Of a DNA stretch of 5,572 bases, positions 1-5,572 are shown in pieces. The stretch is from CAYWNK01 sp047639615. GTDB taxonomy: Bacteria; Planctomycetota; UBA1135; GCA-002686595. Location of the stretch: positions 1 through 5,572 of the forward strand of contig JBLIOL010000344.1 of the NCBI GenBank assembly GCA_047639615.1. The letters are read 5' to 3'. Position 1 is the stretch's first letter; every line of letters begins with the position of its first letter. The position numbers were made by a program, and so were the translations under genes. The notes under the pieces were generated by a model. The model searched no databases. It saw nothing but the letters and a program-made list of their open reading frames with translations, and was not told the DNA's origin.

Positions 1-1
1 G

Positions 2-1198
2 GCGGAGAAGTGTCACTTCTGCGCGCACCGCACCGAAATTGGCCTAGCGCCCGCCTGCGCGGTGGTTTGCCCCACGGAGGCGATCATCCCCGGGGACTTC
101 GACGACCCCGAGAGCCGCGTCAGTCAGCTGCGCGACGGGGGCGGTCTCGAGGCGCGCAAGCCGGAGGCTGGCACGCAGCCCAATGTGCTCTATCGCGAGG
201 TCGCGGAGGCGGGCATCGACCCGAGCCTGACCAATCTCTCGAGCGGCTTCATCTGGAGTCAGAACCCCACCGGCGAGCGCCTGCAGGTCCAGGCCTTCGA
301 GCAAGCTCAGGCCCAGGATGATCTCGCGCGCACGGTGTACGACGTACCCCGCGAGCGGCTTTGGGGTTCGAAGATCACGGGCTACCTATTCTTCAAGTCG
401 ATCTCCGCCGGGGCGTTCCCGGTGGCCTTCGTAGCCTGGCTCGCTGCCGGCAGTCCGGATGCTTCGCAGGGCATGCCCGCGGGCCTGCCGGCCGTGGTTG
501 CGATGCTTGGGTTGCTGATCACAAGCGCGCTCTTGGTGGCTGACCTCAAGCGCCCGAGTCGTTTTTGGATGATCCTCGTGCGGCCGAACATGAAGTCTTG
601 GCTGGCGCGCGGCACCTTCGTGCTAGCGGGCTACGGCGCGCTGCTCAGTCTGTGGCTACTGCTCGGCCTTATGGACGTTGGTTCGGGCGTACTGCGCGAC
701 GGAATCCTCGGCAGCGTCACGGTCTTCCTCGGCATCATGGCAGCGGCCTACACGGGCTGGCTCTTTTCGCAAGCCAAGGGCCGTGTGCTTTGGATGAAGC
801 GTTACTACTGGCTCGAGTTGGCCTGCCAGGCGCTGGTCGCCGGCGGCGCGACGCTCATGTGTCTGCAGTTCGTGGCGCAGTTCGAACCCGAGGTACTGCT
901 TTGGATCCGTCGCATCACCCTGCTCGGCCTCGCTGGCGAGGGACTCCTGATCTTAAGTGAGGGCCAACGTGCGCCGAAGAATCGCGAGGCGGAATACGCG
1001 CGCGTGCTTTCTCTGCTGCACAAGGGTCCGTACTCGACCATGCATCACATGCTGGTGGCCTGCGGCGTTGCGGCGCCGATCCTCGTGCTCATCTTCGCCC
1101 CCGGCGCTGCGCTGATCGCAAGCCTGGCCATTCTCGTATGTCTCTGGATGCGCGAGGAACTCTTCGTGCGTGCCGGCCAAGCCCTGCCCATCTCCTAA
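2..1198 (+). CDS. Fused 4Fe-4S ferredoxin / NrfD-PsrC-type quinone-interacting membrane subunit (5' partial)
   Basis: This is the electron-transfer and membrane-anchor subunit of a DMSO reductase-family complex, linking iron-sulfur clusters to the quinone pool. The reading frame is open from base 2 and gives 398 visible residues; the true start lies upstream. Visible residues 4-24 carry Cys4-x2-Cys7-x11-Cys19-x3-Cys23-Pro, which matches the fourth cysteine group of DmsB/PsrB-type four-cluster proteins, so roughly 120 residues with the other three groups are probably cut off. A linker (about 25-125) includes the KPEAGTQPNVLY stretch typical of the end of such subunits. Eight hydrophobic segments follow, near 127-149, 160-182, 204-225, 234-255, 270-292, 298-318, 345-365 and 366-385. 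The NrfD hallmark DLKRPSRFW (181-189) and RPNMKSWLARG (194-204) lie between helices 2 and 3. The C-terminus VRAGQALPIS is also NrfD-like. These two parts are usually separate proteins, so this is a fusion. The stop is TAA at 1196-1198, four bases before the catalytic gene. Family assignment is secure; the substrate is unknown. Confidence 0.93.
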   Translation, partial: AEKCHFCAHRTEIGLAPACAVVCPTEAIIPGDFDDPESRVSQLRDGGGLEARKPEAGTQPNVLYREVAEAGIDPSLTNLSSGFIWSQNPTGERLQVQAFEQAQAQDDLARTVYDVPRERLWGSKITGYLFFKSISAGAFPVAFVAWLAAGSPDASQGMPAGLPAVVAMLGLLITSALLVADLKRPSRFWMILVRPNMKSWLARGTFVLAGYGALLSLWLLLGLMDVGSGVLRDGILGSVTVFLGIMAAAYTGWLFSQAKGRVLWMKRYYWLELACQALVAGGATLMCLQFVAQFEPEVLLWIRRITLLGLAGEGLLILSEGQRAPKNREAEYARVLSLLHKGPYSTMHHMLVACGVAAPILVLIFAPGAALIASLAILVCLWMREELFVRAGQALPIS

Positions 1199-1202
1199 TC
1201 CC

Positions 1203-3923
1203 ATGACCGACACCCAACCGAAGGGACCCTCCGAGCGAACCTCTCCCTGGGATCTAGCCGTGGGCCCCAGCCCCGAGCACTGGGATGATTGGGTCGAGCT
1301 CGACGCAGCCGCCTGGCCAAAGCGCGTAGAGCGCCACTATCGCTGCATTCCGACTATCTGTTTCAACTGCGAGTCGGGCTGCGGGCTGTTGGCCTTCGTG
1401 GATAAGGAGGACGGCAAGATCCAGAAGTTCGAGGGCAACCCGGTGCACCCGGGCAGTCGCGGTCGTACCTGCGCCAAGGGGCCTGCCACCATCAACCAGG
1501 TGCAGGACAATGAGCGCATCCTCTTCCCGCTCAAGCGCGTTGGTAAGCGCGGCGAGGGCAAGTGGGAGCAGGTTAGCTGGGAGTCTGCGCTCGAGGACAT
1601 CGGCGGACGTATGCGCAAGGCGCTTGAGGAAGATCGCCACGAGGAGCTCATGTACCACGTGGGCCGGCCGGGCGAGGATCACTTCGCCATGCGCATGCTC
1701 GGTGCCTTGGGTATCGACGGTCATAACAGTCACACCAATGTTTGTTCGGCCTCCGCGCGTCTTGGCTACAGCACTTGGTTCGGGGCGGACCGGCCCTCGC
1801 CGGACTACAGCAACACGAAGTTCGTGCTGCTCTTGTCGGCGCACCTAGAGACCGGCCACTACTTCAACCCGCATGCCCAGCGCATCATCTCCGCCAAGGA
1901 ACGTGGCGCCAAGATTGCGGTGGTGGACACGCGCCTCTCGAACACGGCCACCCATGCGGAGCGTTGGATTTCGTCCTGGCCCGGCAGCGAGTCGGCCATG
2001 CTCTTGGGCGTGGCGCGCGAGCTGCTCGAACGCGACACGGTGGACAAGGAATTCATCAAGCGCTGGGTGAACTGGCGCGAGACCCTGGCCGCTCTCGACC
2101 CCGATGGGGACGGCAGCTTCGAGCGTTTCCTCGAGTTCCTGAAGGAGACCTACGCCGAGTTCACGCCGGAGTTCGTCGCTAAGGAATGCCGCATCGCACC
2201 CGATACGGTCAGCTACCTGGCCGATCGCATCTCCGAGGCCGGCAGTCAGTTCGCTAGTCACCTGTGGCGCAACACGGCGGCCGGTCACGAGGGCGGTTGG
2301 CAGGTGGCGCGCTCGTTGCTGTTGCTGCACGTGCTCTCGGGCAGCGTTGGTACCTCCGGTGGCTTGAACCCCAACTCCTGGGACAAGTTTGGACCGAAGC
2401 CCACCGAGAACCCGCCGCACCACAAGCGTTGGAGCGAGGTGCTCTGGCCCAAGGAATGGCCGCTCGCGCACTACGAGATGAGCTTCCTTCTTCCGCATCT
2501 CCTGCGTGATCAAAAGGCAAAGCTCGATACCTACTTCACGCGCGTCTACAACCCGGTTTGGACCAACCCGGATGGGTGCTCGTGGATCGAGATGCTGGAG
2601 GACGAGGAGAAGGTCGGCTGCCACGTGGCGCTCACCCCGACCTGGTCGGAGAGCGCGCAGTGGGCTGACTATGTGTTGCCCATGGGGCTCGCTTCCGAGC
2701 GTCACGACCTCATGAGTCAGGAGACTCACGCGGGTACTTGGATCGGATTCCGCCAGCCCATCGGGCGCGAGAATAAGCGCCGTGAGACGGGCGAATCCGG
2801 CCCGACCCTGGGCACGAACCCGGGCGAGGTCTGGGAGGAAGCCGAGTTCTGGATCGCACTCCTGTGGAAGATCGACCCGGATGGCTCCATGGGCATCCGC
2901 AAGTGGTACGAGTCCAAGAAGCGACCGGGCGAGCCCATCGACATGGACGAGTACTGGGCGGACATCTTCGATAACTCCGTGCCGGGCTTGCCCGACGCGG
3001 CTTCGAAGGAGGACATCACGCCCTTGGAGTACATGCGCAAGTACGGCTCCTTCGACGTGCCCTACGCCGGTCAGGAGCGCTACGAGGGCAAGGGCGAGGT
3101 CGAGCTGGATGGCGGCGACAAGCGCAAGGGCTTCGACACACCCTCCGGCAAGTTGGAGTTCTTCTCCAGCACCCTGCGTGACTGGGGCTTTGCCGACGAC
3201 GCGATCCCCGGCTACATCCGCAGCCAGGTACATCCCGATGGCTTGGATCACGCGGCGGGCGAGCGCGTATTACTGCCGACCTTCCGTTTGCCGACTCTGA
3301 TCCACACGCGCTCGGCCAACGCTAAGTGGCTCAACGAGATCAGCCACACGAACCCGCTCTGGGTAAACCCCATCGACGCTAGGGAGCTCAGCCTCGAGAA
3401 CGGCGGCCTGGCCCGCGTTAGCACCGAGATCGGCTACTTCGTGGTGCGTGTCTGGGTTACCGAGGGTATCCATCCGGGCGTTGTTGCCTGCTCCCACCAC
3501 GTGGGCCGTTGGCGCCTGCACCGCGAGGTCGGCGGCCAGAAGTTCGCCGCTGCGCTCACCACCATCGAGCGCAAGGACGGCACCTTCCTGTTCCGTACGG
3601 CGGAGCCCGTGGGTCCCTACGACAGCTCCGACAAGGACACCTCCAAGGTGCACTGGAAAGAGGCCGGCGTGAACCAGAACCTGACCTTCCCGGTGCAGCC
3701 TGACCCGGCCAGCGGCATGCACTGCTGGCACCAGAAGGTCACCGTCGGTCCCGCCCAGGCGGACGACCAATACGGCGACGTTTTCGTCGACACCAAGAAG
3801 AGTCGACTCGCCTACGAGAGGTGGCTCACCAAGACGAAGCCCGCTCCGGGCCCTGGCAACCTGCGCCGCCCGCTGCACATGAAGCGGCCCCTGCGCCCGA
3901 TCGACGACGCCTTCAAAATGTAG
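1203..3923 (+). CDS. Molybdopterin oxidoreductase catalytic subunit (DMSO reductase superfamily, Cys-ligated Mo/W)
   Basis: This is the catalytic subunit (906 residues) of a respiratory-type complex, predicted to bind bis-MGD with Mo or W plus one [4Fe-4S] cluster. The cluster motif is Cys53-x2-Cys56-x3-Cys60 with Cys90, followed by Lys92 in TCAKG, the lysine that usually relays electrons to the pterin. Residues 105-500 form the molybdopterin core. Cys181 in NVCSASARLG sits where the metal ligand is expected and is not followed by the His of formate dehydrogenases. FDTPSGKLEFFSS (644-656) and about 690-850 form the C-terminal dinucleotide-binding domain, including ISHTNPLWVNPIDA and VVACSHHVGRW. 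A charged segment at 520-640, with GIRKWYE and SVPGLPDAA, may mark a subfamily. No twin-arginine signal or hydrophobic N-terminus is visible. The start ATG lies four bases after the upstream stop, without a clear Shine-Dalgarno. An in-frame GTG at 1170, 10 bases after a GAGGAA-like stretch, would add 11 residues and cannot be excluded. The two genes are surely cotranscribed. A polysulfide, thiosulfate or arsenate-type reductase or a formate dehydrogenase-like enzyme are candidates; none is shown. Confidence 0.94.
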   Translation: MTDTQPKGPSERTSPWDLAVGPSPEHWDDWVELDAAAWPKRVERHYRCIPTICFNCESGCGLLAFVDKEDGKIQKFEGNPVHPGSRGRTCAKGPATINQVQDNERILFPLKRVGKRGEGKWEQVSWESALEDIGGRMRKALEEDRHEELMYHVGRPGEDHFAMRMLGALGIDGHNSHTNVCSASARLGYSTWFGADRPSPDYSNTKFVLLLSAHLETGHYFNPHAQRIISAKERGAKIAVVDTRLSNTATHAERWISSWPGSESAMLLGVARELLERDTVDKEFIKRWVNWRETLAALDPDGDGSFERFLEFLKETYAEFTPEFVAKECRIAPDTVSYLADRISEAGSQFASHLWRNTAAGHEGGWQVARSLLLLHVLSGSVGTSGGLNPNSWDKFGPKPTENPPHHKRWSEVLWPKEWPLAHYEMSFLLPHLLRDQKAKLDTYFTRVYNPVWTNPDGCSWIEMLEDEEKVGCHVALTPTWSESAQWADYVLPMGLASERHDLMSQETHAGTWIGFRQPIGRENKRRETGESGPTLGTNPGEVWEEAEFWIALLWKIDPDGSMGIRKWYESKKRPGEPIDMDEYWADIFDNSVPGLPDAASKEDITPLEYMRKYGSFDVPYAGQERYEGKGEVELDGGDKRKGFDTPSGKLEFFSSTLRDWGFADDAIPGYIRSQVHPDGLDHAAGERVLLPTFRLPTLIHTRSANAKWLNEISHTNPLWVNPIDARELSLENGGLARVSTEIGYFVVRVWVTEGIHPGVVACSHHVGRWRLHREVGGQKFAAALTTIERKDGTFLFRTAEPVGPYDSSDKDTSKVHWKEAGVNQNLTFPVQPDPASGMHCWHQKVTVGPAQADDQYGDVFVDTKKSRLAYERWLTKTKPAPGPGNLRRPLHMKRPLRPIDDAFKM

Positions 3924-3929
3924 GTCCGG

Positions 3930-3965
3930 CCGAGTTCGTGCCTGACCCCATGGGCACGAACTCGG
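3930..3965. terminator. Hairpin between convergent genes, probable bidirectional terminator
   Basis: A perfect 13-bp inverted repeat pairs 3930-3942 (CCGAGTTCGTGCC) with 3953-3965 (GGCACGAACTCGG) around a 10-base loop. It begins 6 bases after the stop of the molybdoenzyme gene and ends 4 bases before the stop of the convergent metallopeptidase gene, so it lies at the 3' end of both transcripts. Neither side has a true run of U: the + side continues GGGTGCTACTTTGATT and the - side reaches ATTTTG only after about 10 bases. Termination is therefore inferred from stem strength and position. The loop edge also contains the palindrome CCCATGGG (3947-3954), which could compete with the stem. Confidence 0.65.
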
Positions 3966-3969
3966 GGTG

Positions 3970-4464
3970 CTACTTTGATTGCTCGCTAGCCAGGAGGTAG
4001 AGACGCAGGTCGAACTCGAGCTGGTGGTAGTCGGGCTCCATGTAGGTGCACAGCTTGTAGAAGCCCTTGTCGTGGTCCGAGAACTTCATGTGGGCCAACT
4101 CGTGCACAACGATCATGCGCAGGAAGTCGGCCGGCGCATCCTTGAAGAGGCTGGCGATGCGCATCTCGCGACGCTTGCGCAGTTTGCTGCCTTGGACGCG
4201 TTGCCTGGTCACGTGCAGACCTAGGGCGTTGTGGGCTGAGTGCAGGCTGTTGTCGTAGGTGACCTTGCCCAGGGGCGCGGCCTTCTGCATGTGGCGTGAC
4301 TTGAGTTCCTGTACGTAGCTACTGAGCTCCTTACTCGATCGAACGCCGTGCTCCTCTGGGTAGCGCTGGGCGAGCATCGGCCCTAGTTCGCCCGCCTTGA
4401 GCAGGGTCTCGGCTTGGGCTTGCAGCTCGGCTGGATAGCCGGCGATGTAGGGCAGGGGACTCAT
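3970..4464 (-). CDS. YgjP-like (DUF45) zinc metallopeptidase, M48-type
   Basis: This is a small cytoplasmic protein of 164 residues of the YgjP-like metallopeptidase family; no signal peptide or membrane segment is visible. The catalytic zinc motif is HELAH at residues 121-125, with Glu122 as the expected general base. His131 in SDHDKGFYKLC is the likely third zinc ligand. The following MEPDYHQLEFDLRLYL (142-157) is the conserved tail of the family as I remember it. The middle part, with NALGLHVTRQRVQGSKLRKRREMRIASLF split by short loops around 79-107, is the basic beta-rich region before the helix that carries the motif. The start is set at ATG 4464-4462 because MSPLPYIAGYP matches the usual N-terminus of the family. 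The frame stays open to 4608, but that extension is proline- and histidine-rich and would overlap the divergent gene. There is no good Shine-Dalgarno. The gene converges on the molybdoenzyme operon and has no evident link to it. The substrate is unknown; the family is poorly characterised. Confidence 0.9.
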   Translation of the reverse strand: MSPLPYIAGYPAELQAQAETLLKAGELGPMLAQRYPEEHGVRSSKELSSYVQELKSRHMQKAAPLGKVTYDNSLHSAHNALGLHVTRQRVQGSKLRKRREMRIASLFKDAPADFLRMIVVHELAHMKFSDHDKGFYKLCTYMEPDYHQLEFDLRLYLLASEQSK

Positions 4465-4536
4465 GGGCAGTATCGATACGCAGAAGGGTACCCCATAGGG
4501 GCGAGGCTCATGCTGAGTTCGGGTTAGGCTGCTCAC
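4465..4536. promoter_or_regulatory. Divergent intergenic region with 10-bp palindrome, presumed promoters for both neighbours
   Basis: These 72 bases separate the starts of two divergent genes, so promoters for both must lie here or inside the opposite coding region. GTATCGATAC (4470-4479) is a perfect 10-bp palindrome placed 5 bases upstream of the metallopeptidase start codon. CCCC-ATA-GGGG (4491-4501) is a second short inverted repeat. I see no convincing -35/-10 pair in either direction. An operator role for the palindrome is only a guess, since a palindrome of this length can occur by chance. Confidence 0.35.
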
Positions 4537-5572
4537 ATGATTCGAGTCCCCGAGTGGAGAGGTCTGGTGATCGGGTTGCTGGGGTGCATGCCGGTGGCTT
4601 CGGGTCAAGGGGTTGTGCTCTCGGAGTTCCTAGCCAAGAACGACTCGGTCATGGCCGATGAGGATGGGGACTTCAGCGATTGGATCGAGCTCCATAACCC
4701 GGCTAGCTCCGGCACGCTAGACCTCGGTGGTTGGTCGCTGTCGGACGACTCTTCGGATCCAACCAAGTGGACCTTTCAGACGGGCACACTGCTGCCGGCC
4801 GGAGACTTCCTGCTGGTCTTCGCATCGAGCAAGGATCGTCGGGATCCGATCGGAATCTTGCACACCAACTTCAAGCTCTCGGGGTCGGGGGAGTACCTAG
4901 GCTTGGTGCGTCCGAACGGCAGCGTGGCCACGGACTTCGCTCCCGGGTTCCCGGCGCAGTACGACGACGTCTCCTTCGGTCTCGCCTTCCCCTTGGCGAG
5001 CGCCGGGCAGGACGCGTACTTCACTTCGCCCACCCCAGGCGCTGCGAATGGTGGCGGCGGGCCGGTGGCCCTCGACCCCGGCCACACGCCGCATCAACCA
5101 CTCGATGGAGATGACCTGGTGGTGACGGTGAGCGTGCCGGTAGACCTGGGCCCGAGCGGTTCGGTGAGTCTGCATTGGCGGGTGATGTATGCGCTGGGGA
5201 ACAACAGCCCCATGCTCGACGACGGGGTCGCTCCCGACGTGCTGGCCGGCGACCAGATTTTCAGCGCGCTGATCCCAGCCAACATGAGCGCGCCGGGTGA
5301 GATGCTGCGCTACAAGGTAGCTGTCGCTGACTCTAATGGCGGCGTGACGACCCTGCCGCCCTTCGTGAGCCCCTTGGGTTCGCCCGAATTCCTCGGCACG
5401 GTGGTGGCAGACCCAGCGGTTCAATCCAACCTGCCGGTCTGGGAGTGGTTCGTGCAGAGCCCGCCGGCGGCCAACACGCAGCAGGGCACGCGCTGTTCCC
5501 TATGGATCGAAGGCGAGTTCTACGACAACGTAGAGGTGCACGTGCGCGGAAGCAGCTCCCTGTTCTACCCGC
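4537..5572 (+). CDS. Secreted lamin-tail-domain protein with CotH-like domain (3' partial)
   Basis: This is an exported, probably surface or envelope protein; 345 residues are visible with no stop, so it continues past the window. ATG 4537 is the first possible ATG because an in-frame TAG lies at 4525-4527. Residues 1-24 form a signal peptide: Arg3 and Arg8, a hydrophobic core GLVIGLLG, then either a lipobox-like LLGC (14-17) or a signal peptidase I site after VASG (20-23). Residues 26-171 are a lamin-tail domain: VVLSEFLAKND, the acidic DEDGDFSDWIELHN (41-54), LGGWSLSDD (63-71), FLLVFASSKD (91-100), and the usual end SPTPGAAN (164-171). A Gly-rich linker leads to an Ig/Fn3-like domain (about 180-285) with DDGVAPDVLAGDQIFSALIPA. 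From about 297, LPVWEWFV and YDNVEVHVRGSSSLFYP (329-345) match the start of a CotH-kinase-like domain. Whether the kinase residues are present cannot be seen. The function is unknown; cell-surface attachment or spore-coat-like protein phosphorylation are only family-level ideas. Confidence 0.88.
   Translation, partial: MIRVPEWRGLVIGLLGCMPVASGQGVVLSEFLAKNDSVMADEDGDFSDWIELHNPASSGTLDLGGWSLSDDSSDPTKWTFQTGTLLPAGDFLLVFASSKDRRDPIGILHTNFKLSGSGEYLGLVRPNGSVATDFAPGFPAQYDDVSFGLAFPLASAGQDAYFTSPTPGAANGGGGPVALDPGHTPHQPLDGDDLVVTVSVPVDLGPSGSVSLHWRVMYALGNNSPMLDDGVAPDVLAGDQIFSALIPANMSAPGEMLRYKVAVADSNGGVTTLPPFVSPLGSPEFLGTVVADPAVQSNLPVWEWFVQSPPAANTQQGTRCSLWIEGEFYDNVEVHVRGSSSLFYP

Noticed and set aside
1170..1202. 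GTG start for the catalytic subunit, overlapping the upstream gene by 29 bases
   Set aside because: It has a possible GAGGAA ribosome site, but the added residues are Pro-rich and the ATG four bases past the upstream stop is a typical coupled start. It is kept as an alternative only.
1254..1844. Second - strand open frame (196 codons) opposite the start of the catalytic gene
   Set aside because: It lies fully within the opposite strand of the conserved Fe-S and pterin region and resembles no known family.
1845..3251. Long - strand open frame (468 codons) opposite the catalytic subunit
   Set aside because: It is antisense to a well-supported molybdoenzyme gene, has a biased Val/Leu/Ala/Arg composition and no recognisable motif. 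Long antisense frames are expected in high-GC genes.
1203..3923. Formate dehydrogenase catalytic subunit
   Set aside because: The metal ligand Cys181 is followed by Ser rather than the His expected in formate dehydrogenases. Overall resemblance in the pterin domains is not enough for a substrate call.
2..3923. Alternative complex III (ActA-F)
   Set aside because: In ActB the molybdopterin-like domain is fused to the ferredoxin domain and has lost the cofactor site. Here the ferredoxin is fused to NrfD and the catalytic protein keeps its Fe-S cysteines and metal ligand. No cytochrome gene is seen in the window.
4897..5424. - strand open frame (175 codons) under the lamin-tail gene
   Set aside because: The + strand frame here has recognisable lamin-tail and Ig-like motifs, while this one is rich in His, Arg and Ala with no motif.
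1..5572. CRISPR array, tRNA, rRNA, insertion sequence or phage element
   Set aside because: Coding sequence covers nearly the whole window, the two gaps are only 46 and 72 bases, and I found no direct repeat array, transposase motif or tRNA-like fold.

Overview
The window is a high-GC bacterial stretch holding four protein-coding genes and almost no non-coding DNA. Two of the genes run off the window ends. The organism cannot be named from the sequence. The last gene pairs a lamin-tail domain with the start of a CotH-like domain in a secreted protein, a layout I associate mostly with Planctomycetota and related phyla. Weak Shine-Dalgarno sequences at the chosen starts fit that reading but do not prove it.

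Positions 1-3923 (+ strand) carry the end of a respiratory molybdoenzyme operon. The first gene (cut at its 5' end) fuses the C-terminal part of a DmsB/PsrB-type four-cluster iron-sulfur subunit to an eight-helix NrfD/PsrC-type membrane anchor. Four bases after its stop begins a 906-residue catalytic subunit of the DMSO reductase superfamily. It has one N-terminal [4Fe-4S] cluster and a predicted cysteine ligand to molybdenum or tungsten. Together they should form a membrane complex that passes electrons between the quinone pool and a substrate at the Mo/W centre through iron-sulfur clusters. The substrate cannot be read from the sequence. The catalytic subunit has no twin-arginine signal, so the complex may face the cytoplasm, unlike classical polysulfide or DMSO reductases.

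Positions 3924-3969 separate two convergent genes and are almost filled by a 13-bp perfect inverted repeat, probably a bidirectional terminator. On the - strand, 3970-4464 encodes a small YgjP-like (DUF45) zinc metallopeptidase with an intact HELAH motif. A 72-bp divergent gap (4465-4536) follows, containing a 10-bp perfect palindrome. From 4537 to the window end (+ strand) runs a secreted or lipid-anchored protein with a signal peptide, a lamin-tail domain, an Ig-like linker domain and the beginning of a CotH-like domain.

The molybdoenzyme pair is one functional unit. The metallopeptidase and the lamin-tail/CotH protein look unrelated to it and to each other. I see no RNA gene, CRISPR array, insertion sequence or phage element.
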